From Eumeta japonica (taxonomy: Eukaryota > Arthropoda > Insecta > Lepidoptera > Psychidae), in the NCBI GenBank assembly GCA_005406025.1, contig BGZK01000003.1, positions 124,001-188,000 on the forward strand: 64,000 nt of DNA, written 5' to 3'. The first letter of the stretch is position 1, and each line of letters opens with the position of its first letter. The position numbers and the translations under genes were made by a program. The notes below the pieces were generated by a model. The model was not told the origin of the DNA. It saw nothing but the letters and a program-made list of their open reading frames with translations, and did no database searches. This document shows, one piece after another, positions 23,787 to 35,556 of the stretch.

Positions 23787-23905
23787 TTTTGACTTTATAG
23801 AAAGTCAACGTATTCGTTGACTTTCTATAAAGTCAAAACCGTATTCATTAAAAGGTATCAAATATGTTGAATAGTCAACATATTTGATACCTTTTAATGA
23901 ATACG
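23787..23905. repeat. Two abutting perfect hairpins
   Basis: Hairpin 1 has 24-bp arms, 23787-23810 and 23815-23838, with a 4-nt loop TATT. Hairpin 2 has 31-bp arms, 23840-23870 and 23875-23905, with a 4-nt loop ATAG. Both stems are perfectly complementary by eye and only one base separates them. The arms of the two hairpins are unrelated to each other, so this is two independent inverted duplications side by side. No transposon termini or target duplication are visible. Confidence 0.9.
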
Positions 23906-26439
23906 TATATGTATTTGTTGGATCGAAAACTGTTTTCCTTGCAATTTAATAATAAAAAGCCTAGCCTATTGCCCAGAAGGGTAGGCAGAAACCATTGATT
24001 TCCACATGTTACTATCCTGCATATCTTTCTTGCTTCGCTGACATTCATCAATCTTTTCATAGAAGCTAGTTACACTTTCGGGTGTTTTTAAATTTAGGTC
24101 TTTTTTGATATACCACCAATTTAATCTGCATAGAATTTTCTACGGCGACGCTTGCCGATCATTCAATCATGAATAGAGTATATTTTTATGAAATTAAAAA
24201 AATAATGAACATCGACAATTTTGTGATTAGCCTCGTCCAAAATCGACGACATGGTGTTATGGCACTGGCAGCTATTTACATGGCGTTTATTCATTACATA
24301 TCGTTAAGCGACGACATTGTTATTTATTTGGATAATATTAATAATAACAATATGATAAATTTAATAACAGTTGTTGTATTCAACACAAACATTGAGCTTG
24401 TAATCTATAATACAATAATATATTACAATTGTTATATTGTTGTTTATTGCAATTTGTTCTAAACATTTGCATTCTCCGTATTCAAAATTTCGATTGTCGC
24501 TTTTTACTTTATAAAATCACAGCTTCACATATTGAAAACTTTTATTTTTATAAATTTCATGATTTATTTCTCACGTAATATATATATAATTCTTTGATAT
24601 TGTAAGGAGTAAAGATTTATATAATAGGCGATTCAAAGTTTCCTTGACAAAAAAAAAATCAAACAGAGTAATTGTGTAAATTGTAATTAGTAAACATAAT
24701 CCGTAAGTATCCCATACGTTATCTAATTTTATATATCTACTTTTACGTATTGCTTATTTATCTTGCTGTGCAACCCGCCGTAAAAATACGAGATGACAGA
24801 GTGTGACAGAAATGGAATAAATAGTGGGATTGCTCGGGTGACAGCCGTCATTCTATTGTGCTAGTTGGATATTCAACCGTTATGGGAAATAATACCGAAG
24901 TAATATAAATAGCTTGGCCAGAAGCAAGAGTTTAGCTAGGTTTTAGCGAGGAGCGGGGGGCGCGAGGGGTTCAAGAAAATAAAGCAACAAAAATGTGAAT
25001 GAAATGACGTTAATATTCATTTAAAAAAAATTCTGGGTGCTTCAAATCTCCAAAATCCCCTGGCTACGCATTTGACCAGAAGGATTCTAAAGCGAATTTA
25101 CACAGATCGATAATCATAAGTAAGCTGCCATTCTACGTAGATAAAGATTTTAATTTAGTTCTTCATGATTCTTTGATAGCCGAGTTGATCGAAGATTAGA
25201 ACGATCATTGATATTGAGACAAACTATGCGCTAAATCGAATTCCTTTTTTTCTTTCTATATACATGTATCGTGTTATGGGGTCGAGTGTCAATGATGGTA
25301 CTCTTGCTTGCGAATTGGCTGTACATAATTCTTGCTCCTCGGCGCCATATCTTTCGAATTTCCGGAGTTACATAAATTAACCTGACGCGTCATTAGATTA
25401 CGTAGGCTTTCATCATAAACTTATTGGTGTACAATGCCTTGCCGAACACAAGAAGGGTTAAGGTACTGTCGCTAAATCATGAAACGATTTTGCTTTCACT
25501 TTACTCCCACAATTCCAATCCTGGATTGGCGTTGATCTTGATCGCTGTACATTGGGTACATTGGACATCGCTGTTACCAAAAAGCGACCGGTATTAAAAA
25601 GTGAGGAATTCGTTTAATATTATATTCGTTCACGTGAACGAAGTTCAGATAGTGCATTTCCATGCTACAAAAGGAAACATGATATTAGTACCAGTAGCTT
25701 TCGAGTAGTAAACGAACATGCAAACAGATAGACAGACGTTGTTTTTTAGAACATGTAAGGATTTACAAATAACTTTCACCGGTCACAATTAGGAAGTCCT
25801 AATATGTCCTTTGTAATAAATGTATGAAATATTCGAATCCTTTTATTCTGCGTGTGAAAGTCGAATAGAAACGACCGAAGAAAGTGATGGGTGAGAAGTC
25901 GGGACAGTCCGATCGTTTTTAAAGTCTCACAAACGTTTTAAAGTCTCGTAACAAGACCCATTAGAAGCGAAGAGGTCATCGCACCGTCGACCCGGAGGAA
26001 TGTGACTGGACAAAACAAATTGCGTTCGGATAAATCTAAGGATCGGATGAATGCAAACGAAATAATAATACAGACGAAGCCAGCGGCTGGTGCCCCGACG
26101 GCATCGCTTACCTTTGCGATTGCATTAGCAAGTAGTATTCCGTGGTAGTGGTCCGTAATGTTTATTATTTACCGTTGTGGTCGTTAACGTGAATAATAAG
26201 GAGATAGAGCATTGTTAAGGCACGACCGAGAATCGATTCTGACGACGGGCGAAGTATGTTCGAGTGAAAAGAGGACGGTTGTAAAAAAAAATTACCCAAA
26301 CTTTTAGTTATAATAAAGTCCTATGAATAACTCGTTTTCAGAAAGCAATGATCGCTATCCTCTTTGAAATTGAATTCACGAAGAAAAGAATACAATACGA
26401 GACGCATTCAATAAAAAGTAAGAAAGAATTTGTTACCGG
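23906..26439. other. AT-rich intergenic sequence
   Basis: No gene supported. The 97-codon frame at 24169-24462 is asparagine- and isoleucine-rich low-complexity sequence. Positions 24940-24975 contain a G-run (GAGCGGGGGGCGCGAGGGG) that could form a G-quadruplex. 25900-26110 is less AT-rich without a recognisable product. Confidence 0.35.
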
Positions 26440-27420
26440 TAACTTTTATTAAATTTTATTTTACTCTTCGACATAGTCGCCTTTTAGTATAATACAATTG
26501 GCATACCTTTATTCTAAGCTTAAAATTCTATTGTTAAAAACTTTTTAACCTGAGCAAGTATTTTGACGCTAGCATCTAAAATTACAGTTATAGCGTCGAT
26601 GGGCCTGTAAGTCGCGGCATTATTTTGATGAAACAACATAATTTTCGTTAGTTTATCTTGTCTTTTCTTTCGGATTTCAATACGCAATTTCTTTATTTGT
26701 TCCGCATACAAAGAGTCCACGGTCGAGACATTCTATCATGATCATTTCTTTACTATCCCAGAAAGAGAGGCCATGATTTTTCTGGTAGTACGACTCTCTT
26801 TAAATCTCCTAGAAGTTAGAGATGATGGTCTTTTTCTAATCATTAACTGTAATTTTGTTTTCAGATCGTAATAGAGAAGTCACGATTCATCTGTTGTTGT
26901 GAAACGAGTCAAAAGACAATCGGGATTTTGGTGTAACATTTCCAAAGACGGTCGAGAAATGTCCACCCTGGTTTGTTTTTGTGTATCGGTAAGCATTTTG
27001 GAGACCCAGCGCACGAATACTTTTCTGACCCTAAACGTTCGTGTAAAGTAAGTACTACGAGTATGCACACTACCAGACGAAATCTTTGTTTCTTCGGCTA
27101 TAAAATATATAGTGACACGACGATCCGTTAAAATATTTTTTTTGACTTTGTTTTTACCATTTCTTCAATCACTACTGTTGGTGGGTGACCTGAACGACGG
27201 TCATATTTGGTGGACGTTCTTCCACGTTTAAATTCGGCGCATCCACCGACAACTGTAGAATACGGTGAAGCATTTGCTCCTAAAGTATATTGTAAATCTT
27301 GATTAGCTTGTTCTGTAAAGCAGTTTCGTTTGCATCAAGTTTGGCAATGAAGCTAATTTCGTACTTAATAATCGCAGGCAATTTAATTTTTTTTTCATTT
27401 TCAACAACACGCTACGATAG
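26440..27420 (-). pseudogene. Mariner transposase fossil
   Basis: On the minus strand, from the N-terminal ATG at 27398 to the stop at 26461, pieces in several frames follow mariner order: IKYEISFIAKLDANE, EFKRGRTSTKYDRRSGHPPT, VRKVFVRWVSKMLTDTQKQT, LLTRFTTTDES, LYAEQIKKLRIEIRKKR, MLFHQNNA and C-terminal KGDYVEE. The first catalytic aspartate (TDES) is kept. The second, normally QDN or HDN, is QNN. The region coding for the third is missing, and the ~940-bp span is short of a full transposase (~1040 bp). GTTACCGGTAACTTTT at ~26434 is probably the remnant of the 3' terminal repeat. No clear partner was found at the other end. Confidence 0.8.
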
Positions 27421-27575
27421 ACAGCAAACAAAAGATTTACATTTTTTAAAAAACAAAGGATATTCAAAATAATTCCTTTTTGAAGATCTAATCAATATTT
27501 CAGCTTTACCAGACAGTGTTTACTTTTTTTGGTTCCAAAGAGTTTGTACCTATTCTCACTTTATAGCGAACGCCC
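27378..27575. repeat. Repeat shared with 43055-43255
   Basis: TTTTCAACAACACGCTACGA, ATCTAATCAATATT, AGCTTTA(C/T)CAG and GGTTCCAA(A/G)GAGTTTG occur in the same order at both sites over ~200 bp. The left edge overlaps the mariner N-terminus, so the segment may be the 5' untranslated part of that mariner family. The copy at 43 kb has lost the transposase. Confidence 0.6.
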
Positions 27576-27840
27576 CTCCTATTTGGCACGGCAACAATAT
27601 GAGTTTGGCAAAATTGACAACGTGTTGATAGTCCGTGGACTTAGGTGCGAATGCGTTTGTATTGCTCGTATGTTTGTAGCGAGACGACTCACTTCGGAGG
27701 TCGTCAGCTCGTCGTTCAGCAACGCCCTGTTCGTCAATTTTTCCCTTCCATGGTTGTGGTACGACGAATACCTACTCAATTAAAAATGAACTATAAAATA
27801 ATAGATGAACCTGAATTTTTACTCCTTTAGACCTGAAATT

Positions 27841-28206
27841 ATGTGGCAGAGCCTTGCTGTGATCAATTTGGGTGCAGCGCGAAAATGGACCGGCTCGACA
27901 AGCGAGACATCATACCCTCAAAGAAATACAGTCGTGAAGTAGCAGTTTCCGCTGATATTTTTCGTTCCTTGACAAAATTTTCCGATAATCTGCCACTGTC
28001 CATTGGATACTCTGTTCTTTCCTCAGAGTACAGTTTGCCCATTCCCCCCCCCATCAGATACCCTATTTCTTCTCTTAAAAGACCGGCAACGCTCTAGTAA
28101 CTCCTTTGAGGTTGCAAGTGTCCATTGGTGAAGGCGATCATCTACATCCATCCACATCATCTGTGGCTCACGTACACGTTGTTTACCCTATTAAATGATA
28201 TAAAAA
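27841..28206 (+). repeat. SINE-like dispersed repeat, copy 1
   Basis: Starts near GGCAGAGCCTTGCTGTG, contains TTTGGGTGCAGCGCG, AAAGAAATACAGTCGTGAAGT, CCATCAGATACCC and CCGGCAACGCTCTAG. It ends GGCTCACGTACACG..TTTACCCT with an A-rich tail. The same word order is seen at 39539-39871 and, reversed, at 51301-51500. The 3' part resembles a repeat I recall as very common in Lepidoptera. The 84-codon frame across it (27843-28094) is spurious. Confidence 0.7.
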
Positions 28207-29338
28207 AATGGAAAGTTATCCAGTCAACTTTAAGCAGATTCCTTGAATAATTTATACTTCGGAACATCCGGAATATCATGTAAGTTAGGCTGACAACTTT
28301 TTGTTGATTTCTACGACAGAGACGATTAAATTTGCTTTGTGTCTATAATTTGGAAAAGATGTCGTTTGACATTCGAAAATCATTGACATTTTTTTCTCAA
28401 CTGATTTTCCAAAAATCTGCGATGAAATAGAACTACTGAATAACAAACAAGAAACACTAGTCTTTAAATTCTTTATTGGCAAAAATACTACGACAAACAA
28501 TTTTAATAACATCACCTTTTAATTAAGAAACAATATAAAGTGCAGGATCTTCAGAAAAGATTTTTTTCTCTTGACACATGCATTAATGGATTTTTTTATT
28601 CCGAACATAACATTTCTGCGAATAAAATAATGGAATAGAAGCATGAATTATATTGTATTTTTACTAACCACAGTATTCTATATTTATTTTATTATTATAA
28701 ATTTTATTTCTGCAATAAAAGTTGTATTCGATAATTAATTACTCATTACAGACAACAACGATATTATGGAATAATCACAGACATTTATTCCATTCGCTAT
28801 AAATCCGATTTTAAGGTAATACACTCAAGTGATGTGTACAAATGTGCGTAAGTTGTGTCAATTATAGAGCAGAGACAAGAGCGACGTAAAATGATGACAT
28901 TTATGTTTTTGGTTCTTCTCCGATCGATGATGATTTGATTCATCAGTTCGCGGGATCTTGTTTCAGTTCTGAACCGGCTCGTTTCACGATAAATATTTTA
29001 CTTTTTCAGTGCCATTTTTGGGTGTACAGAAATGTGACTTCGTTTTTATTTCTTTTCTGAGCCGTGAGAGCGGAAAGGATCGTGTAATTGTGCGTGCGTA
29101 AACGGGAAATGTTGTTATTGTGTGCCTGTATATCATTAGTTTGAAAATTATTTTGAAATCCGAGGCAACCACCGTACATGTAATTTTGTACGGCCGTTTT
29201 GATGAAAATTCAGCAAGTAATGTACTCAAAATAGCCGCTAAAAGCACTGTATTTATGCGTGGAACTAAATTATGTTTTGAAAAATAAAAGGCTAACACAG
29301 AGAATGGGAAAGCAAATAATTTATGAAATGTTTTATGT
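28207..29338. other. AT-rich intergenic sequence
   Basis: A 76-codon minus-strand frame (28515-28285) includes the uneven stretch FGKSVEKKMSMIFECQTTSFPNYRHKANL in part, but I recognise no family and nothing around it supports a gene. Otherwise featureless. Confidence 0.3.
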
Positions 29339-29368
29339 ACTATTCGACACGCACAGGTGTCGAATAGT
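29339..29368. repeat. Perfect 12-bp hairpin
   Basis: ACTATTCGACAC (29339-29350) and GTGTCGAATAGT (29357-29368) are exact reverse complements around a 6-nt loop. Unlike most AT palindromes here the stem is mixed-sequence. Not followed by a T-run or other terminator sign. Confidence 0.75.
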
Positions 29369-30214
29369 CCAGTGACATAATAAGGTTAACGTCAAATCCG
29401 TCATTGCATTGGTTAAAATTTCAATAAATCACATAATAACTTTATTTACAGACCGTAAACATATTAATAATACTTTTTTTCGCAACGGTTAGCCATGAGA
29501 TCTGTGGCCAGCCGGTTTAGTCGCGTTGTGGACGTTTATGGCGAAATATTTCAAGTCTTATAGTACATAACTCTGGATCGCGTCGATTTGGGATTCAATT
29601 CTTAGCTGCAGTGATAACGACGGCTGCAGTTCAGCTGATTTTATTGCATACAGCTGAATGCAGCTGTTTACATTACGAAGTGACGTGTGCTTACATTTAA
29701 CATAAGAGTCGTCGGATGCCGATTGAACTACAAATAATCTGTAAAACGGTTGACCCTGCAGGTCATTCTTGCAACTTTCCGTTGTGATGTTTGCCGATGT
29801 ATTTTAGAGCTCCTTGAGTTACGAATAATATTGTCCATGAGTTTATGAGCTGAAAAATTTAGAACGCGGTTGACTTCAGGCAATCCCTGAAACTTCTTAC
29901 TACTTTCGAGCTAAAAGTGTTAAATATGACGTAGTAAATGTTTGAACTCATCATGCTCAAAAGATCGTTTGTAATGATTTTTCAAGCTAAAAAATATATT
30001 TCGAGTGTTTACATAAATATTTGGAGTTCAAAAATATAGTTTTACATTCTAGGTTTTTACGGTTCAGAAATCTGTATGTATTACAAAGCACTCTCGTTAT
30101 TTAAATTTAATCTGTTTTATGACATGTGATGTAGTTTTGTAAACAGAAAAAGAGGAACGAGTACCAAACATCTTTGAAAAACAAAGAGTTTTGAAAAACC
30201 CTTCTTTTTATAAT
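29369..30214. other. Intergenic sequence
   Basis: No gene seen. Positions 29610-29670 contain several CAGCTG words (CTGCAGTTCAGCTG, CAGCTGAATGCAGCTG), consistent with E-box-like motifs, though a function is speculative. Confidence 0.3.
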
Positions 30215-30680
30215 TTTTCGGTAAACTGTGTCTCTCAAATGAACCAACCGATTTTAATGCAATTTGCGATGATCGACGTGGTTTTTAAAGGAAACAACTG
30301 GTTAGATTTTAGAACTTAGGCCCAGTAGTTTAAACATAGTTTAAAAAAAAACAATTGTGAAAAATATTTCTCCAACAATATATTGTGAACATATAAACCG
30401 ATTTTTTGAAGTTAGCAACGATCAACGTTGTCTTTTGAGGAAAACGACATAATAAATTTTTGAATTTATCGGTAAAACAATTTACAAAATATTGTAAAGA
30501 ACAATATTAAAAATTTTTTCTCTAACGATGTCCCTTGAATAAATCAACCACTTCTTATGTAGTTTGCAGCAGTCGATGCAACTATTTGGGGAAAAGAACT
30601 GATTAAATTTTGATGTCGTTCGGTACAATAATCTAAAAGTTGTTTAAAAAAAAATTTATCGGAAGAAAATATTTTTGAGA
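30215..30680 (+). repeat. Three diverged tandem units of ~150 bp
   Basis: Units begin near 30215, 30364 and 30517. Each has a TCTC(C/T)AA-type start, then a (A)CC..TT..TG.AGTTTG/ATTTGCG.. block, then GATCGACGT / GATCAACGT / GTCGATGCA, then a GG(A)AAA..AACTG or ACGAC block, then a region with CGGT..A and AAAAAA. Divergence is high. Such units are familiar to me from insect repeat arrays, but I cannot name the family. Confidence 0.55.
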
Positions 30681-31290
30681 TTCCTTAAAATCTACTGAGC
30701 GAAACTAGTTCAAAGTTTCAGCAAGTTTAAGTTGAATGGATTCCTTTCCAATGTCACGAACTGCGTTTCGATCGATTAATTCGTATAAAAGTTATGAGAG
30801 GTTTACACACACGCACGCGCTCATGTTATGTACTATCGCACATCTATTATGGACTGTTGCGCCCCAAAAAAGCTGACAAGGCTCGCGATGTTTACAACTC
30901 CATTTTGAGTTAAAGACGCTATCCCGCGTCTCCACCAGGAATGTCTGTACCAGACGAAGCGGAGGGGATAACCCCTCAACCCCGCACGTCGCCACGGAGC
31001 GCTCGCTCTTGACACACCCATCGGCCGATGCAGTCGCTTAAGTAATTATAGTCGATAATTATAACTTAAACTTTGTAATCCTTAAATAAATTAATTTGTG
31101 AGAAAATTGCATTTTTTGGATCCTCCGGCCGACCTGCACACACACATGCGCACACATACACACACTTACAAATTACTCAGAAAATGGTCGAAATAGATTC
31201 CTAGGACCTTAAAATGTTAAGATCTGATGAAAACTCCATTTTCGGAAATCGGGGTAAAAAGTAACTTTTCAATTTAAAAAAAATCATTTT
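30681..31290 (+). repeat. Composite repeat with CA-rich tract
   Basis: Follows the tandem units. It holds a less AT-rich segment (30830-31040, CTATCCCGCGTCTCCACC, GGGGATAACCCCTCAACCCC) between two (CA)-rich tracts at ~30806-30822 and 31136-31170. It is followed by GGTCGAAATAGATTCCTAGG and GAAATCGGGGTAAAAAG. These last words resemble the end of a repeat I recall from insect genomes, probably one element together with the preceding tandem units. No coding frame is credible. Confidence 0.45.
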
Positions 31291-32030
31291 TCAAAGCGGC
31301 AAATTAAATAAAAATAGATTTATGATGAATCAAATAAGAGTCTCTTGAAGGCGGATATCGGAACTACAATATACGCGATCATCAAAATAAACGATGAAAC
31401 AAATTCTATACTATACGTTGAAAGTTGAGAAAAACCTAAATTTATTTAAATAATTTATCAGAAATATGAAAACGAAATTAATTAACTAAAAGGAAAAATG
31501 AGTGACAAATAATAAGTAGATATCCCTTAAAATATTTTTAATTAGAAATTTTGAATACTCAATAAATTTCAATTTGTTTAATTTTCGATATATTTCAGAT
31601 CGTAGCACAACACAATATTTTCAAATAAGTGCAGACACTTCAACAATTATTACAAAATCGTGTTAATTATAATTAATATGATTAAAAGTTAAGAAATAAG
31701 TCATCCTATTCATAATAAACAAAGGAAATAATAGACTAAAAAAAAAATTGTGTGTGTCAGCTTCGACGAGCGACTGGAGTTAACTTTTTAAACACCATTG
31801 TTTTGTATACACAAGACAAGGAAATAAATAAACATATATTTTATAATAGCGAAAGAATGTTTATATTTTTATTTATATTAATACGATAAAATATTGTATA
31901 CAAATCATATTACATAAAAGGCTGTACCAGTTTGTAAAAATGGCATACCTAAAAAAATTCTGCAATAATTATTAGCTTTTATCAAATAAATAGATGATAT
32001 CCAATTATAATATTAGCTACTATTACAAGT
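31291..32030. other. AT-rich intergenic sequence
   Basis: Nothing recognised. Confidence 0.35.
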
Positions 32031-32410
32031 AGGGCGCCCTGGAAATTTCTGAAATGAATTAGAATGATCTGATGGCAACTATGAATGATAAAAAATGTAT
32101 TTATTTTCTCTCGAAATATTCCCCGTTAGCGTAAATACACTTTTTCATGTGAATAAACAAATTTCGAAGACATTTATGCCACTCCTTCCTGGTGACCTCG
32201 GAAACATGTTTTTCATACTCTTCAACAGCCTCACTTGGTGATGAAAGTCGTTGACCGCATAATTGATTTTTAATATTTATGGACAAAAAAAAGTCATAAG
32301 GTACCAGGACGGGACTGAGATTGGGACCACAAATGGTCAGTACCAACCACTATTCACGGTACGACGAATTCTCCAAAGCAAAAGTAAACACGTGTTCAAT
32401 TTTATTAACA
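32031..32410 (-). pseudogene. Mariner transposase 3' fragment with internal deletion
   Basis: The terminal repeat AGGGCGCCCTGGAAATTTC begins at 32031. The minus-strand frame 32346-32101 reads PVLVPYDFFLSINIKNQLCG, then SPSEAVEEYEKHVSEVTR, EWHKCLRNLFIHMKKCI and NGEYFERK, a mariner C-terminus including the third catalytic aspartate region (PYDFF). Upstream, 32335-32410 (GGTACGACGAATTCTCCAAAGC) matches the copy at 63790-63860, but the intervening ~190 bp present there is missing. So this is an internally deleted relative of the 63.4-64 kb element. Confidence 0.8.
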
Positions 32411-32650
32411 AAAAACAATCATCAAACGAGTTATTCGTGCTGTTTATGATTTGAGACGGGTGACATCACTCAGAGATAAATTCAAGGAAATTAATATCCT
32501 AACATTAGCATCACAATACAAATACGAAAACCTGGTATATGTCAAGAGGCATATAGAATCGTTCCAAAAAAGGAGCGACATTTATAACATTAACTCTAGA
32601 TATAAGATCGATCTTGCTGCTCATAAAGCCCGTCCATGGAAAGACAATGA
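32411..32650 (+). pseudogene. Non-LTR retrotransposon reverse transcriptase C-terminal fragment
   Basis: The frame reads IKRVIRAVYDLRRVTSLRDK, FKEINILTLASQYKYEN, LVYVKRHIESF, then DIYNINSRYKIDL. This is the conserved C-terminal tail of Jockey-like LINE polymerases (a 'LR..F....I.TL.S.YI.E...Y.K......  HN.NTR' type pattern). The frame is open through it. It abuts the mariner fragment at ~32411, so one element was inserted into or broken by the other. Confidence 0.7.
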
Positions 32651-33319
32651 ATTATTATGTTCAATAAGTGTGATATCATTTCTTTGTGTATAGCGAACTC
32701 CAACATAATATTTTACGCATTTGAATATTAATATTATTGAAACTCGTTAAATTTGTTAATTTCAATCTTGAAACAGGAATATCGATCAAGATGAGAATAT
32801 AGCCCTTTGGCGTTCAGCCAGTTCGGCTGCGGCAGACTCACTGTCTCGTTGTTAATCTATTAGGGAAATATCATAATTTAGATACATCGCATAAGAATTT
32901 CAAGGATGTTTGCAAATAAAAAAAAATCTTTGTTCGGCGATATTCGTTTTCTTTGTCGTAGACAAATCATAGTATGTGATCAGAAAGAATTTTATTTTGT
33001 GGGTAGGAAGTATTGTAAAATGATCTATGAAGCTCTGTACGTACGATGTGAAGGAAATATGTAACTGAAAAAGTATATAGGTGTTCTCAATCCTAATACT
33101 AGATTATCAGAATGGTATCGGAAACCTGATTGCTGAGTTTGAACTCTTGCAAAAATATACTAGTGGTACAAATTTCAACAGTTCTTTTAAAACACTCGAT
33201 TTTTCTGATTACCTGAATAATTTCGGAAATAATCGCTCCGGAAGTAGCAGAAATTGTGGCCCCCCCATTTCATTTTCTAATTTTGTACATTTCAAAAATA
33301 TAAAAAAAAAATAATAAAG
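32651..33319. other. AT-rich intergenic sequence
   Basis: No gene or repeat recognised. Confidence 0.35.
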
Positions 33320-33510
33320 ATAACGCTTAATAAATACTTTCGAGAAAAATTATTTTGAACAGGATCGGATATACTGTTTATGAGTTATTGCCGAAAAACT
33401 GCGTTTTTCAACAAAAGGATGTAAGTGCCATGGAGATACGCTCTTTTGCTGATGCCCTTTAGTTTACGCTAGTAATAGTCGACATACCACCTTGTTTTTC
33501 TAGTTATAGG
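33320..33510 (+). repeat. Dispersed repeat shared (inverted) with 41130-41327
   Basis: CTTAATAAATACTTTCGAG, GATCGGATATA, GAGTTATTG.CGAAAAACTGCG, TACGCTCTTTTG and GGCGACTAAAGT occur in the same order, reversed, at 41130-41327. It is probably part of a larger LINE-type repeat. Confidence 0.65.
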
Positions 33511-35556
33511 CGACTAAAGTACTAAGAAATATTTTGTACGGGAACAATGGGCAAATTGCACCACCATACTATTTTTATCTGTTGTGCATTATTTGTAATA
33601 ATGGCTTCGCAACCCTATAATGAGCATGGTCCCACATGCTGTTGGCCAGTTTTCAATATTAGCCGTTCTCATTGTCAGCTCTGAGTCCAATCAAGGTCCT
33701 GTTATCGATGTCAATTCCATTTTCAGGTTCGACTTAGATCCCACTATCCGCTCCGTGCGCGATTATAGCGCCATGAAATGTATGTAGTAAAGGAGGCTGT
33801 TTATGGTACTTTTACTACGAATGCGAATGAAACATAGGAATTAAAATTTTAATTATTGATTTAGAAAAAAATATGTACATGTTCAAAATAAGTGAAAATT
33901 GATTTTTGTCCCTATATTGATATGAATAATTTTAGCCAAAAAATTACAAGAATATAATTCAAAAGTCGATGAACATTACGCAGTACCAAATAATAATAAA
34001 TACTATTCTTTGACTAAGGACCAGAAGGATAAAAAATTTAAAAAATGTATTAAATATCTATTTCTCAATTAAATTGTTACATATTTGTTAAATTAATAAG
34101 TATTGTTTTCATTTTTAATGTCCAATGGAACATGGAAATATGGAAGCGGGATTTCAATAAATCACTCATAAAATTGCATACGACCCATAGACAATCATCA
34201 AAAGGGGAAATATCCGTCCTCGTTAAGTATGATATGTAAGGGATGTTGAAGGATATCCAAGAAATAACGAAATTTATTTTCGCAAGTCGCATATAATTAG
34301 ATAAGCGTCACTTCATGCAACGATACATCGTTAAATGTGATTGAAAAATTGATGGTTTATGACGTATCAAATAGTACTATGAGTATACTCGATTATCAAA
34401 ATTGTTGTTGTTTTTCTCTTGTTTTCGATAAATAAAGCGCGATGTGTTATTGATATGCAATGTGATTGCGTTTTTCATTTTAATGTAACACCCGCCTTAA
34501 ATGCTTAAAGTAGACAAAATATTTTTCTGGCGTTAAATAGGATTTTTAAAAATAATAATTATTTATTAAAAATTCACAGATCTCGTGATTGTATATTGAA
34601 AATGATTCAATAAAAAGACAATAAAATAAAAGAATAAATACGAAAATCGGCGTTGAAACGATATACGAGTATATTAGGTATCTAGATACACATAATTTGC
34701 AAATTATTCCTAATTTTAAGAATAAAATGTTCCTAATTAACCCAAAATGAATTTATTGATATATAAAAAATTACGTCTTTAATCACTATAAACGAATATT
34801 AGCACTCCCGTTTACATTCGACGCGATTAGTAAGTCGTGAAACGGCCGATTGAAAAAAAATCATAATTCCAAAACTTTCTAATATTTTCAAAAAATAGCA
34901 CTTTAAACAATTAGTCTAATCTTAAATATGAAAAAAAAATAACAAAAAAAAAATTATTATATCAATATAGGTTTAAAAATGCCCTTTAGAAACCCCCTAA
35001 AACACCCATTTTTAAGTTTTTGTAACCATGTCAAAAAAATTTCCGAATTTTCAAAAAATTATTTTTACTGTCAATCATTTACTTAAATGTAAAGCTTTCG
35101 ACACCAGAGCGAATTTTCATTTTCGATGAAAATGGTGTTCCTGCTGAGGTGATCGTAAAATATTTTCTATATTAAATATTTATTAATTACTTATATAAAA
35201 CTTATAAATTTCTTAATGTCTCTGTTGTCAATGTTATTTTGTACAGACATCAAGGTTATGGTAGTAATAATTTTACCTCTATACTGAAACAATCTTCTTT
35301 CCTCTCTGCAATTCCGTTTTATACAATCTGCAACAATTCGTAGATATATCTGCCACTTAACAACCGGAAATTTTGAAAATGTACATATTTTTTGCTGACA
35401 GGATATTTTCAGCTTATAACCCAGAGATTCTGGTGGTTTATTTTATTTTTTAATTATAAATTATTGAAGATAAACATACTTATATTGATACGATTAATGG
35501 TTTTTACGCGATCACCGGTCAAAAAAATACACATATGTGTGTAGAAGATAAATATA
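33511..35556. other. AT-rich intergenic sequence
   Basis: Positions 33660-33760 show the degenerate GATTCC/GGTCCC word pattern (GTCCAATCAAGGTCCTGTT, CAATTCCATTTTCAGGTTCG, GATCCCACTATCC). The rest is AT-rich without genes. Confidence 0.4.

Noticed and set aside
23787..23905. Possible CRISPR-like or attachment-site arrangement
   Set aside because: The stems are unrelated inverted repeats, not regularly spaced direct repeats, and the genome is that of an animal.
24169..24462. 97-codon Asn/Ile-rich frame
   Set aside because: Low-complexity translation of AT-rich DNA.
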